Shown here piece by piece: positions 54,101 through 61,109 of a DNA stretch of 64,000 bases. Position numbers and translations under genes: made by a program. Below the pieces are notes generated by a model. The model made no database searches. It was given only the letters and a program-made list of their open reading frames with translations, and was not told the DNA's origin. Source of the stretch: Ridgeia piscesae (Eukaryota; Annelida; Polychaeta; Sabellida; Siboglinidae); the NCBI GenBank assembly GCA_025642075.2, contig JAODUO010000484.1, forward strand, positions 135,001 through 199,000. The letters run 5' to 3'. Position 1 is the stretch's first letter, and each line of letters starts with the position of its first letter.

Positions 54101-56621
54101 TGTCCAGGTGACACCTCTTGCCACAGCCAGTGACTGTCCAGGTGACACCTCTTGCCACAGCCAGTGACTGTCTAGATGACACCTCTTGCCACAGCCAGTG
54201 ACTGTCCAGATGACACCTCTTGCCACAGCCAGTGACTGTCCAGATGACACCTCTTGCCACAGACAGTGACTGTCCAGATGACACCTCTTGCCACAGCCAG
54301 TGACTGTCCAGGTGACACCTCTTGCCACAGACAGTGACTGTCTAGATCATAGATGACACCTCTTGCTACAGACAGTGACTGTCCAGGTGACACCTCTTGC
54401 CACAGCCAGTGACTGTCCAGGTGACACCTCTTGCTACAGCCAGTGACTGTCTAGATCATAGATGACACCTCTTGCTACAGCCAGTGACTGTCTAGATCAT
54501 AGATGACACCTCTTGCTACAGCCAGTGACTGTCTAGATCATAGATGACACCTCTTGCTACAGCCAGTGACTGTCTAGATCATAGATGACACCTCTTGCTA
54601 CAGACAGTGACTGTCTAGATCATAGATGACACCTCTTGCTACAGCCAGTGACTGTCTAGATCATAAATGACACCTCTTGCTACAGCCAGTGACTGTCTAG
54701 ATCATAGATGACACCTCTTGCTACAGCCAGTGACTGTCTAGATCATAGATGACACCTCTTGCTACAGCCAGTGACTGTCTAGATCATAGATGACACCTCT
54801 TGCTACAGCCAGTGACTGTCTAGATCATAGATGACACCTCTTGCCACAGCCAGTGACTGTCTAGATCATAGATGACCACCTCTTGCTACAGCCAGTGACT
54901 GTCCAGGTGACACCTCTTGCTACTGCCAGTGACTGTCTAGATCATAGATGACACCTCTTGCTACAGCCAGTGACTGTCTAGATCATAGATGACACCTCTT
55001 GCTACAGCCAGTGACTGTCTAGATCATAAATGACACCTCTTGCCACAGACAGTGACTGTCTAGATCATAGATGACACCTCTTGCTACAGACAGTGACTGT
55101 CCAGGTGACACCTCTTGCCACAGACAGTGACTGTCCAGGTGACACCTTTTGCTACAGCCAGTGACTGTCTAGATCATAAATGACACCTCTTGCCACAGCC
55201 AGTGACTGTCTAGATCATAAATGACACCTCTTGCCACAGCCAGTGACTGTCTAGATCATAAATGACACCTCTTGCCACAGCCAGTGACTGTCTAGATCAT
55301 AGATGACACCTCTTGCCACAGACAGTGACTGTCTAGATCATAAATGACACCTCTTGCCACAGCCAGTGACTGTCTAGATCATAGATGACACCTCTTGCCA
55401 CAGACAGTGACTGTCTAGATCATAAATGACACCTCTTGCTACTGCCAGTGACTGTCTAGATCATAGATGACACCTCTTGCACAGCCAGTGACTGTCTAGA
55501 TCATAGATGACACCTCTTGCCACAGCCAGTGACTGTCTAGATCATAGATGACACCTCTTGCTACAGCCAGTGACTGTCCAGGTGACACCTCTTGCTACAG
55601 CCAGTGACTGTCTAGATCATAAATGACACCTCTTGCTACAGCCAGTGACTGTCTAGATCATAGATGACACCTCTTGCTACAGCCAGTGACTGTCTAGATC
55701 ATAGATGACACCTCTTGCTACAGCCAGTGACTGTCTAGATCATAGATGACACCTCTTGCTACAGCCAGTGACTGTCTAGATCATAGATGACACCTCTTGC
55801 TACAGCCAGTGACTGTCTAGATCATAGATGACACCTCTTGCTACAGCCAGTGACTGTCTAGATCATAGATGACACCTCTTGCTACAGCCAGTGACTGTCC
55901 AGGTGACACCTCTTGCTACAGCCAGTGACTGTCTAGATCATAGATGACACCTCTTGCTACAGCCAGTGACTGTCTAGATCATAGATGACACCTCTTGCTA
56001 CAGCCAGTGACTGTCTAGATCATAGATGACACCTCTTGCTACAGCCAGTGACTGTCTAGATCATAGATGACACCTCTTGCTACAGCCAGTGACTGTCTAG
56101 ATCATAGATGACACCTCTTGCTATAGCCAGTGACTGTCTAGATCATAGATGACACCTCTTGCTACAGCCAGTGACTGTCCAGGTGACACCTCTTGCTATA
56201 GCCAGTGACTGTCTAGATCATAGATGACACCTCTTGCTACAGCCAGTGACTGTCCAGGTGACACCTCTTGCTACAGCCAGTGACTGTCTAGATCATAGAT
56301 GACACCTCTTGCTACAGCCAGTGACTGTCCAGGTGACACCTCTTGCTACAGCCAGTGACTGTCTAGATCATAGATGACACCTCTTGCTACAGCCAGTGAC
56401 TGTCTAGATCATAGATGACACCTCTTGCTACAGCCAGTGACTGTCTAGATCATAGATGACACTCATTTTTAAAGTCGGTTATCGCCAGATCACATGCGGG
56501 TTTGCTTTCAGTAGCCAGATACTTACCTGTAAATCTGCAGGAAGTTTCTGAACAAACTTCTTCAGTGAAGTAGATGAGTCTGTGAGAGGAGTGGTGAAGA
56601 ACAGGCCACATAGTGACAAAC
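7268..56621 (-). CDS. UFSP2: UFM1-specific protease 2, split gene of 12 located exons (5' end not found)
   Basis: Cysteine protease that matures the UFM1 precursor and removes UFM1 from substrates; in vertebrates it acts at the ER with the partner ODR4. Exons on the minus strand, in order of translation: 56621-56527, 49273-49066, 38150-37915, 37365-37272, 30011-29860, 26795-26699, 26206-26060, 23883-23705, 20621-20523, 19144-19042, 12789-12665, 7354-7268. All junctions are GT-AG and all phases agree, giving about 540 residues without a stop. The human protein is shorter (469 aa); some invertebrate and plant forms are longer. Catalytic set by family comparison: Tyr in YHHYMQD, Cys in [11 protein letters not shown], Asp and His in LDPHYTG. 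The N-terminal half is divergent; the C-terminal half matches human very closely. About half of the gene span is minisatellite. The identification is near certain. Individual splice sites are inferred by eye, without transcript data. Confidence 0.93.
7505..8575 (+). repeat. 51-bp minisatellite with splice-like signals on the plus strand
   Basis: About 21 units in the last UFSP2 intron. Each carries CAGGTAAGG (a strong donor-like motif). About half carry TTTGTTACAG just before ACCACCCAGAGAACACAG (acceptor-like), the others TTACATACC. Degenerate copies flank both sides (7380-7505 and 8575-8650). Confidence 0.95.
8804..8920 (+). repeat. DIRS left inverted terminal repeat
   Basis: 117 bp, reverse complement of 11501-11617 with scattered mismatches. 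It contains CCACCCTATCCAATCACTGA, which pairs with TCGGTGATTGGATAGGGTGG on the right. Confidence 0.88.
10260..10806 (+). pseudogene. DIRS RT/RNase H remnant
   Basis: Pieces in shifting frames: [14 protein letters not shown], then [20 protein letters not shown] (typical RNase H of DIRS), and [20 protein letters not shown] followed by DILS and [10 protein letters not shown]. At least two frameshifts and a 25-bp tandem expansion at 10523-10620 break it. The upstream RT catalytic motif was not found. Confidence 0.72.
10523..10620 (+). repeat. 25-bp tandem repeat inside the DIRS RNase H
   Basis: Four copies of GGCCTGACAGTCCTGGTTGC (plus TTATG in all but the last). The period is not divisible by three, so it destroys the frame at TVLVA. 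Confidence 0.93.
10752..11287 (+). pseudogene. DIRS tyrosine recombinase, one frameshift
   Basis: Reads [20 protein letters not shown], then [12 protein letters not shown] and [17 protein letters not shown], where a stop follows. One base shift near 11135-11145 restores [19 protein letters not shown] and ends [18 protein letters not shown] with TAA at 11287. The HxxR (HQVR) and the terminal Tyr of FTDFYLKDL are the expected catalytic residues of DIRS recombinases. Confidence 0.8.
11501..11617 (-). repeat. DIRS right inverted terminal repeat
   Basis: 117 bp, the mate of 8804-8920, ending CAAGTCTATTG. Just inside it, 11332-11350 and 11421-11439 form a second inverted repeat (GTGAAGTGACGGAGCCAGG, one mismatch). 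Confidence 0.88.
11618..12664. other. Intron sequence
   Basis: A short direct repeat of ACACCACCCAGACATAACCC (about 11643-11700) lies beside the DIRS right end, then AT-rich DNA, then the GGAC tract at 12180-12480. No coding signal. Confidence 0.6.
12180..12480. repeat. GGAC tetranucleotide repeat inside a larger repeat
   Basis: Tracts of GACGGACG separate three copies of a block containing CACTTATCCATAGACA (about 12226, 12373 and 12439). In the last UFSP2 intron, just past the donor of exon 12665-12789. The Ser-Val-Arg-Pro ORF over it is a shadow of the repeat. Confidence 0.9.
12665..12789 (-). CDS. UFSP2: UFSP2 exon carrying the catalytic Asp-Pro-His
   Basis: Acceptor GTCATTGCAG, donor AAG/GTCAGT. 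Enters in phase 1 and leaves in phase 0. Encodes [11 protein letters not shown], then [14 protein letters not shown], and ends IQDK. By family knowledge the Asp and His of DPH complete the active site with the Cys of exon 23705-23883. The next exon continues with [11 protein letters not shown], as in human. Confidence 0.96.
13737..14797 (-). repeat. 33-bp minisatellite
   Basis: About 32 very uniform units in the intron between exons 19042-19144 and 12665-12789. Units differ mainly at three positions, for example ACTGGCC versus ACTAGCC on the plus strand. The open minus frame (ASEVHKSTG repeated) lacks any resemblance I recognise, so I treat it as non-coding. Confidence 0.95.
15105..19041 (-). 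repeat. 29-bp minisatellite grown from a UFSP2 5' splice junction
   Basis: About 135 units. On the minus strand the unit contains CCCAGTCACGATTG, then ATAAGTACCAGACACC. The true junction at 19042 reads CTCCAGTCATGATTG/GTAAGTAC followed by TAGACACC, so the array is the exon's last bases plus the donor, repeated. Most units have ATAAGT in place of GTAAGT; about ten keep a perfect GTAAGTAC. A block of about 1.0 kb is duplicated (15110-15220 against 16120-16220). Confidence 0.97.
19042..19144 (-). CDS. UFSP2: UFSP2 exon flanked on both sides by arrays of its own splice junctions
   Basis: Acceptor TTGCTCTAG then GTC ACC AGT AAG (VTSK, human ITSK). Donor ATGATTG/GTAAGTAC. 103 nt, phase 0 in and phase 1 out. 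Encodes [21 protein letters not shown] and GTPVMIG. The first 11 nt belong to the repeat unit of the 33-bp array on the right. The last 18 nt or so belong to the unit of the 29-bp array on the left. Only about 75 nt in the middle are single-copy. Confidence 0.95.
19134..19782 (-). repeat. 33-bp minisatellite grown from a UFSP2 3' splice junction
   Basis: About 20 units with some length variation. On the minus strand each contains TTGTTGCTCTAG followed by GTCACCAGTAA. This is the acceptor of exon 19042-19144 with its first 11 coding bases. Each full unit therefore carries an acceptor-like site. Read from such a site in phase 0, the unit meets its own TAG stop. Confidence 0.95.
20070..20520 (+). 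repeat. Dispersed repeat family, copy 1
   Basis: Shares an ordered set of motifs with 27420-27770, 29330-29570 and 49880-50120: 'acaggcaaa-like ... gaccctgagat ... taccctaaga ... gtttctctgagacat ... gatgccgtaagtctattgga'. Diverged, non-coding, in a UFSP2 intron. Confidence 0.65.
20523..20621 (-). CDS. UFSP2: UFSP2 exon
   Basis: Acceptor TTTGTTAG, donor ATTGGG/GTTAGT (GT with a non-consensus third base). 99 nt, phase 0 in and out. Encodes ALVDIGDK, then [14 protein letters not shown] and LDHLIG, matching human ALVDAGDK, FVGSRQWIGSIEV and LNQLIG. It is the only exon here whose removal would keep the frame without changing a codon. Confidence 0.94.
23705..23883 (-). CDS. UFSP2: UFSP2 exon carrying the catalytic cysteine
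   Basis: Acceptor AATGTTTCAG, donor CAACAG/GTACTG. 179 nt, phase 1 in and phase 0 out. Encodes [20 protein letters not shown], then [18 protein letters not shown] and HHEIQQ. The Cys in NGWGC is the nucleophile, and the Tyr 12 residues before it is the family oxyanion Tyr. This is the most conserved stretch of the gene and the clearest family marker. Confidence 0.97.
23884..26059. other. UFSP2 intron
   Basis: AT-rich. 24880-24975 carries a GTCCC-rich segment, typical of an old transposable-element end. 25915-25990 repeats GGGCCAGTAACTTTT-like text also found near 29210-29290 and 46010-46040. No gene seen. Confidence 0.5.
26060..26206 (-). CDS. UFSP2: UFSP2 exon
   Basis: Acceptor GTGTTTAG, donor GGGAA/GTATGA. 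147 nt, phase 1 in and out. Encodes [18 protein letters not shown], then [10 protein letters not shown] and [10 protein letters not shown], matching human ELHDLFNLPHDRP, KRSNAYHFP and GYIRNPHTYL. A later donor at about 26043 (ACCA/GTAATA) is also in phase, but would insert seven residues absent from human, so I chose the GTATGA site. Confidence 0.9.
26699..26795 (-). CDS. UFSP2: UFSP2 exon
   Basis: Acceptor TATTTACAG, donor CTTGG/GTAAGA. 97 nt, phase 0 in and phase 1 out. Encodes [12 protein letters not shown], then LITVVYPE, corresponding to human TSIVVPEPLHF and LVTISYP. The intron to the next exon is about 490 bp, one of two that are too short to hold an array. Confidence 0.92.
27420..28020 (+). 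repeat. Dispersed repeat family, longest copy
   Basis: Begins near CAGGCAGAAACAGGCAAAAG and continues through GTACCCTAAGAAACGTCTAC and GTTTCTGAGATCTGAG to GATGTCATAAGTCCATTGGA. A second half (27770-28020: CCTGAAGTTCTTTATA, then ATGACCAGAAATACAGCCA) is shared with 50140-50345. Confidence 0.68.
28256..28435 (+). pseudogene. hAT transposase C-terminal remnant
   Basis: Reads [20 protein letters not shown], then [19 protein letters not shown], a stop, and [15 protein letters not shown] with TAG at 28435. [10 protein letters not shown] and NVDxLxFxxKN are the hallmark of the hAT dimerisation tail. An in-frame TGA just upstream (28253) and the internal TAA mark it as dead. It lies in a UFSP2 intron, opposite strand. 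Confidence 0.72.
29330..29570 (+). repeat. Dispersed repeat family, partial copy
   Basis: Contains CAGGCAGAAACAGGCAAATT, AAGCCCTGAAGGTGCCCTTG, GTTTCTGAGATATGGGAG and AAGCCCACTGGACCTTCGG, in the same order as the copies at 20.1 and 27.4 kb. Confidence 0.65.
29667..29727. repeat. (AT)n microsatellite
   Basis: About 60 bp of AT dinucleotides in a UFSP2 intron, 130 bp past the donor of exon 29860-30011. Confidence 0.98.
29860..30011 (-). CDS. UFSP2: UFSP2 exon
   Basis: Acceptor GATTTGACAG, donor ATTCAG/GTGACG. 152 nt, phase 1 in and phase 0 out. Encodes [16 protein letters not shown], then [10 protein letters not shown] and [10 protein letters not shown], corresponding to human HYVNMTLPVDAVISV, LLVDAIHNQL and MEKCILKYMKG. 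The 45-bp array starts about 60 bp upstream of the acceptor and an AT microsatellite lies about 130 bp past the donor. Confidence 0.93.
30090..33465 (+). repeat. 45-bp minisatellite
   Basis: About 75 units with GTGATTAGGAGCACAGATG and TCAGATGTGGACAGTGAATG on the plus strand; GATTCGGAG is a common variant. It fills the 3' part of the intron before exon 29860-30011. Blocks are duplicated at offsets of 900 bp (30862-31155 and 31762-32055) and about 1.57 kb (31.25-31.5 and 32.82-33.06 kb). The 826-codon ORF over it is a shadow of the 15-codon period. Confidence 0.96.
33835..34942 (-). repeat. 51-53 bp minisatellite grown from a retrotransposon C-terminus
   Basis: About 21 units. On the minus strand the unit encodes [18 protein letters not shown], which resembles the last residues of non-LTR retrotransposon ORF2 proteins (a D-R-x-x-W-R motif). 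The retrotransposon fragment at 34938-35210 joins the array directly, so the array looks like its 3' end repeated. Confidence 0.92.
34938..35210 (-). pseudogene. Non-LTR retrotransposon ORF2 fragment with internal deletion
   Basis: 90 open codons. [17 protein letters not shown] matches the post-RT segment of endonuclease/RT proteins of the RTE-like type. [15 protein letters not shown] resembles the later K-R-G-R-P-xx-T-W-R-R segment. In full elements these lie about 100 residues apart, so an internal deletion has joined them. The 51-53 bp array continues directly from its 3' end. Confidence 0.6.
36190..36500 (-). pseudogene. Transposon-like coding fragment, family not settled
   Basis: Open reading on the minus strand: [20 protein letters not shown], then [16 protein letters not shown] and [10 protein letters not shown] before a stop. 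After a frame change it reads [19 protein letters not shown] and ends at TAA near 36200. It looks like an eroded protein of a repetitive element (a DUF6589-like gene came to mind, unverified). It is not part of UFSP2: the located exons on either side join in phase. Confidence 0.4.
36500..36722 (+). repeat. 35-bp minisatellite
   Basis: About six units with GATATCAACGGTATCAAAAG and ATGAACGGTATCGA, in the intron between exons 37272-37365 and 29860-30011. It starts just where the coding-like fragment at 36190-36500 stops. Confidence 0.9.
37272..37365 (-). CDS. UFSP2: UFSP2 exon
   Basis: Acceptor GTCTTACAG, donor CACA/GTAAGT. 94 nt, phase 0 in and phase 1 out. Encodes [14 protein letters not shown], then [10 protein letters not shown], corresponding to human QIVNIDLMLEMSTS and AVTPIIERE. 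The upstream intron is about 550 bp and consists largely of AT dinucleotide repeats. Confidence 0.93.
37476..37663. repeat. (AT)n microsatellites, three tracts
   Basis: AT dinucleotide tracts broken by short interruptions, in the 550-bp intron between exons 37915-38150 and 37272-37365. The nearest splice acceptor is about 110 bp away. Confidence 0.97.
37915..38150 (-). CDS. UFSP2: UFSP2 exon, variable N-terminal region
   Basis: Acceptor TTGCTACAG, donor CCAG/GTGACT. 236 nt, phase 1 in and phase 0 out. Encodes [13 protein letters not shown], then a serine-histidine run SAHSAHSA made by three 9-bp repeats (about 38012-38040), and a basic tail [10 protein letters not shown]. The human counterpart also has a Lys/Arg run just before its VNIDL segment. 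Little sequence conservation is visible by eye, but the open frame, splice sites and phases support it. Confidence 0.88.
38802..39045. repeat. Perfect 40-bp inverted repeat around an AT tract
   Basis: 38802-38841 and 39006-39045 are exact reverse complements; the left arm begins ATATTTTAGGAGTTCAAG. The 160 bp between are mainly AT dinucleotides, themselves self-complementary, so the whole 244 bp could fold into one hairpin. A second AT tract follows to 39148. It could be a small foldback element; no coding sequence is seen. Confidence 0.93.
39150..40574. other. UFSP2 intron, no array
   Basis: AT-rich DNA with a T-run at about 39313. I see no gene or repeat array here; the 84-bp array begins at its right end. 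Confidence 0.55.
40575..45430 (-). repeat. 84-bp minisatellite (three 28-bp subunits)
   Basis: About 57 units, many with small deletions. Plus-strand subunits are GTGTCTACAGAAGACTACAC, GAGTCTAGAGAAGATCACAG and AAATGTCTAGAGAAG. In the intron between exons 49066-49273 and 37915-38150. The minus strand repeatedly shows TTCTTCTCTAG, an acceptor-like pyrimidine run with AG. Confidence 0.95.
46205..47815 (-). repeat. 56-bp minisatellite (two 28-bp subunits)
   Basis: About 29 units with GTGACTACAGAAGACCACAG and GAGTGTTCAGAGAAGACATG on the plus strand. It has the same 28-bp skeleton as the arrays on either side in this intron. Decayed copies lie at 46030-46200 and 47815-48030. Confidence 0.95.
48470..49010 (-). 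repeat. 26-28 bp minisatellite
   Basis: About 20 units with GTGATGAGTGTCTAGA and AGAACATAGG on the plus strand. The 28-bp form has AGAGAAG and the 26-bp form lacks one AG. It ends about 55 bp before the donor of exon 49066-49273. Single-subunit member of the 28-bp family. Confidence 0.95.
49066..49273 (-). CDS. UFSP2: UFSP2 exon, N-terminal domain
   Basis: Acceptor CTTTACAG, donor GAAAG/GTATGT. 208 nt, phase 0 in and phase 1 out. Begins [16 protein letters not shown] and continues through [11 protein letters not shown] to [11 protein letters not shown]. It joins in frame to LPADLQ of the exon before. The pattern resembles the N-terminal MPN-like part of long UFSP2 proteins; human is shorter here. 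An array of 26-28 bp units starts about 55 bp past the donor. Confidence 0.88.
49274..51039. other. UFSP2 intron, repeat-poor part
   Basis: Contains one dispersed-repeat copy (49880-50345). The rest is AT-rich with no recognised gene. The 34/41-bp array starts at 51040. Confidence 0.55.
49880..50345 (+). repeat. Dispersed repeat family, copy with both halves
   Basis: First half has AGGCAGAAACTGACAAATGT and GTACCCTATGATGCCTCTAC. Second half has GTCCTGAAGTTCTTTGG and GATGATCAGAAATACAGCCA, collinear with 27420-28020. Confidence 0.65.
51040..56462 (-). repeat. 34/41-bp minisatellite
   Basis: About 140 units of two lengths. The 34-bp form has ACTGTCCAGATGACACC; the 41-bp form has ACTGTCTAGATCATAG and then ATGACACC, a 7-bp ATCATAG insertion. 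41-bp units dominate 51.6-52.5 and 54.4-56.4 kb; 34-bp units dominate 53.2-54.3 kb. It fills most of the intron between exons 56527-56621 and 49066-49273. Confidence 0.96.
56527..56621 (-). CDS. UFSP2: UFSP2 exon, most 5' well-supported exon
   Basis: Acceptor TATGTTGCAG, donor TTTACAG/GTAAGT. 95 nt, phase 1 in and phase 0 out. Encodes [16 protein letters not shown], then [12 protein letters not shown]. Leu-Pro-x-Asp-Leu before the next exon fits the N-terminal domain of long UFSP2 forms. It is squeezed between two large arrays: the 18-bp array begins about 10 bp upstream of the acceptor and the 34/41-bp array about 65 bp past the donor. Confidence 0.85.
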
Positions 56622-56629
56622 CTGCAACA

Positions 56630-59600
56630 TACAACACATCATCCAGTGACGACACAGCATACAATGATGACACAGCATCCAGTGATGACAAAACATATAC
56701 TGATGACACAGCATCCAGTGATGACAAAACAATCCAGTGATGACACAGCATACAATGATGACACAGCATCCAGTGATGACAAAACATATACTGATGACAC
56801 AGCATCCAGTGATGACAAAACAATCCAGTGATGACACAGCATACAATGATGACACAGCATCCAGTGATGACAAAACATACAATGATGACACAGCATCCAG
56901 TGATGACAAAACATACACTGATGACACAGCATCCAGTGATGACACAGCATCCAGTGATGACACAGCATCCAGTGATGACACAGCATCCAGTGATGACACA
57001 ACATACAATGATGACACAACATACAATGATGACACAACATACAATGGTGACACAACATCCAATGATGACACAGCATCCAGTGACGACACAGCATCCAGTG
57101 ACGACACAGCATCCAGTGATGACACAGCATCCAGTGATGACACAACATACAATGACGACACAGCATCCAGTGACAACACAACATCCAGTGATGACACAAC
57201 ATCCAGTGACCACACAACATCTAGTGACCACACAACATCCAGTGATGACACAACATCCAGTGATGACACAACATCCAGTGATGACACACATCCAGTGACG
57301 ACACAACATCCAGTGACGACACAGCATCCAGTGACGACACAACATCCAGTGACGACACAGCATCCAGTGATGACACAACATCCAGTGATGACACAACATC
57401 CAGTGATGACACAACATCCAGTGATGACACAACATCCAGTGATGACACAACATCCAGTGATGACACAGCATCCAGTGATGACACAACATCCAGTGATGAC
57501 ACAACATCCAGTGACGACACAACATCCAGTGACGACACAGCATCCAGTGACACACAACATCCAGTGACCACACAGCATCCAGTGACCACACAGCATACAG
57601 TGACCACACAGCATCCAGTGACCACACAACATCCAGTGACCACACAACATCCAGTGACGACACAGCATCCAGTGACCACACAGCATACAGTGACCACACA
57701 GCATCCAGTGACCACACAGCATCCAGTGACCACACAGCATCCAGTGACCACACAACATCCAGTGACGCACACAACATCCAGTGACGACACAACATCCAGT
57801 GACCACACAACATCCAGTGACAACACAACATCCAGTGACCACACAGCATCCAGTGACGACACAACATCCAGTGACGACACAACATCCAGAGACCACACAA
57901 CATCCAGAGACGACACAACATCCAGAGACCACACAGCATCCAGTGACGACACAACATCCAGTGACGACACAACATCCAGAGACCACACAACATCCAGTGA
58001 CACACACATCCAGGACACACAACATCCAGGACGACACAACATCCAGTGACACACAACACCCAGTGACACACAACATCCAGTGACACACACATCCAGTGAC
58101 ACACAACATCCAGTGACACACACATCCAGTGACAACACAACATCCAGTGACACACAGCATCCAGTGACCACACAACATCCAGTGACACACACATCCAGTG
58201 ACACACAACATCCAGTGACACACACATCCAGTGACACACAACATCCAGAGACCACACAGCATCCAGTGACCACACAACATCCAGTGACACACACATCCAG
58301 AGACACACACATCCAGAGACACACACATCCAGTGACACACAACATCCAGTGACACACAACATCCAGTGACCACACACATCCAGTGACCACACAGCATCCA
58401 GTGACACACAACATCCAGTGACACACAACATCCAGTGACACACAACATCCAGGACCCACAACATCCAGAGACCACACAACATCCAGTGACACACACATCC
58501 AGTGACCACACAACATCCAGTGACGACACAACATCCAGTGACGACACAACATCCAGAGACCACACAACATCCAGTGACGACACAACATCCAGTGACACAC
58601 AGCATCCAGTGACCACACAACATCCAGTGACGACACAACATCCAGTGACGACACAACATCCAGTGACCACACAACATCCAGTGACCACACAACATCCAGT
58701 GACGACACAGCATCCAGTGACACACAACATCCAGTGACGACACAACATCCAGTGACGACACAGCATCCAGTGACCACACAACATCCAGTGACCACACAAC
58801 ATCCAGTGACACACAACATCCAGTGACGACACAACATCCAGTGACGACACACATCCAGTGACACCACATCAGTGACGACACAACATCCAGTGACGACACA
58901 ACATCCAGTGACGACACAACATCCAGTGACGACACAACATCCAGAGACGACACAACATCCAGTGACGACACAACATCCAGTGACGACACAACATCCAGTG
59001 ACGACACAGCATCCAGTGACGACACAACATCCAGTGACGACACAGCATCCAGTGACGACACAACATCCAGTGACACACAACATCCAGTGACACACAACAT
59101 CCAGTGACCACACAGCATCCAGTGACACACAACATCCAGTGACACACAGCATCCAGTGACACACAGCATCCAGTGACACACAACATCCAGTGACCACACA
59201 GCATCCAGTGACGACACAGCATCCAGTGACCACACAGCATCCAGTGACGACACAACATCCAGTGACGACACAGCACCAGTGACACACAACATCCAGTAAA
59301 GCACCAGGACACAAGCATCCAGGACCACACACATCCAGTGACAACACAACATCCAGTGACCACACAGCATCCAGTGGACACAACATCCAGTGACACACAC
59401 ATCCAGTGAGATCAGTACCACAACATCCAGTGACACACAACATCCAGTGACGACACAGCATCCAGTGACACACAACATCCAGTGACCACACAGCATCCAG
59501 TGACACACAACATCCAGTGACACACACCAGTGACACACACATCCAGTGACAACACAACATCCAGTGACACACAGCATCCAGTGACACACAACATCCAGTG

Positions 59601-60005
59601 ACACACAGCATCCAGTGACGACACAACATCCAGTGACGACACAACATCCAGTGACCACACAGCATCCAGTGACGACACAACATCCAGTGACCACACAGCA
59701 TCCAGTGACCACACAACATCCAGTGACGACACAGCATCCAGTGACACACAGCATCCAGTGACCACACAACATCCAGTGACGACACAACATCCAGTGACCA
59801 CACAGCATCCAGTGACCACACAACATCCAGTGACCACACAACATCCAGTGACGACACAGCATCCAGTGACCACACAACATCCAGTGACGACACAACATCC
59901 AGTGACGACACAGCATCCAGTGACCACACAGCATCCAGTGACCACACACATCCAGTGACGACACAGCATCCAGTGACGACACAGCATCCAGTGACGACAC
60001 AACAC
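56630..60005 (+). repeat. 18-bp minisatellite
   Basis: About 185 units of CATCCAGTGACGACACAA and variants (GATGACAC, ACCACAC, and 15-17 bp deletion forms). It starts about 10 bp upstream of the acceptor of exon 56527-56621. The 18-bp period gives long open frames on both strands (up to 1180 codons), which I do not regard as genes. Confidence 0.96.
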
Positions 60006-61109
60006 TCCAGATGTACAACACAGCATTTCCCCGTTTTGGACTAGTGCATGCTACTGCTACAGCACTAGCTAGTAGTAGTCAACCACCTGGTGTGAATGTT
60101 GCACCTATGCTATCATGTTGCCTGAAAAGCCATTGTGTAATATGATTTAATATCTGTGAGACAAGGTAAAGTGGTATAGAGTGAACACTGTCAGGACATT
60201 GAGAGTACATATTGCCTATGCTGATGATGTGGCTCATCTTTCATGCAACCAAAATCAAAAGAAAGGGAAAATGGGCAAAGAGCCTCTATAGTCCTTTGGT
60301 TTATATTGTCACATGTCGGTTTATAATTATGAAATGTTTTTTGGTGAAACATAGTTACAGACCATTAAGGATTATGATGGAAGTAAAATACACTGATAAC
60401 ATACAGATGGAAACAAAATATTTGAGTGGACCATTTTGTAAAGATTGTATATATTTGTTAATGTGTTATAAACAAAAAAATATTGTAGCCTTTAATCTCG
60501 ATATTCTGTGTTGATTTCTTGATTTCCAGTAGTTGTTGAAACCTGGCAGGAGGGTTGGAGAGCTGCAATCCTGCATGTAGCACAGATAAGGCTCACTCTC
60601 ATGAAAACTGTTGGTGCAGTGAGATGGAAATATAGATGGAGACATAGACTGGGAAATTATGTTTGTATAAATTACATAAGAAATTATGTTTAAAATGAGA
60701 ATTGGATATACAATCGCAAAAATCAGTTTAGAAAAGCAGATGTAGCGTTTATTTTGTGCTCTGCATGTTTTTAGTTAAAAATGTATTAATATTTTTCCTC
60801 AGCCCTTTGTGACATGCATTCATGATTTCCCAGCACTGAAAGTCGCCACTATTACTTAAATTACACAAATAATTATACAAAAAGTATATTTGCCATAAAG
60901 TGTGATCATGTTCAGTGGCACTAAATACTATTATTGCTAAACAAATTGAAAGGAAAACTGCTTCCCTGAGCATTGAAAAAGGTGCCTGGTCACAATATGT
61001 TTAGCTGAATGTAAACAAATATAAAGGTTTGAGGTACTGAAAGAAGCTATGGCATGAAAAGAAGAATTAAGGCCATTTCTCAAGATGTTTTGTGCATAGC
61101 GAAGAGGAG
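60006..61109. other. Upstream UFSP2 region between two arrays
   Basis: AT-rich, with the candidate exon at 60543-60607. No other exon, promoter or CpG-rich segment was recognised. Confidence 0.5.
60543..60607 (-). CDS. UFSP2: Candidate upstream UFSP2 exon
   Basis: Acceptor GCACCAACAG, donor CTGCCAG/GTTTCA (weak). 65 nt. In the frame that leaves in phase 1, as exon 56527-56621 requires, it reads HESEPYLCYMQDCSSP and then TLLPG, with no stop. It would need a preceding exon ending in phase 2. I found no starting Met or convincing earlier exon, so the 5' end is unresolved. Support is phase and composition only. Confidence 0.45.

Noticed and set aside
56479..60021. Open reading frames of 1180, 908 and 762 codons on the minus strand
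   Set aside because: They lie over the 18-bp array, whose period is divisible by three, so several frames stay open by default. Only the last 95 bp (56527-56621) are a real exon, supported by splice phase.
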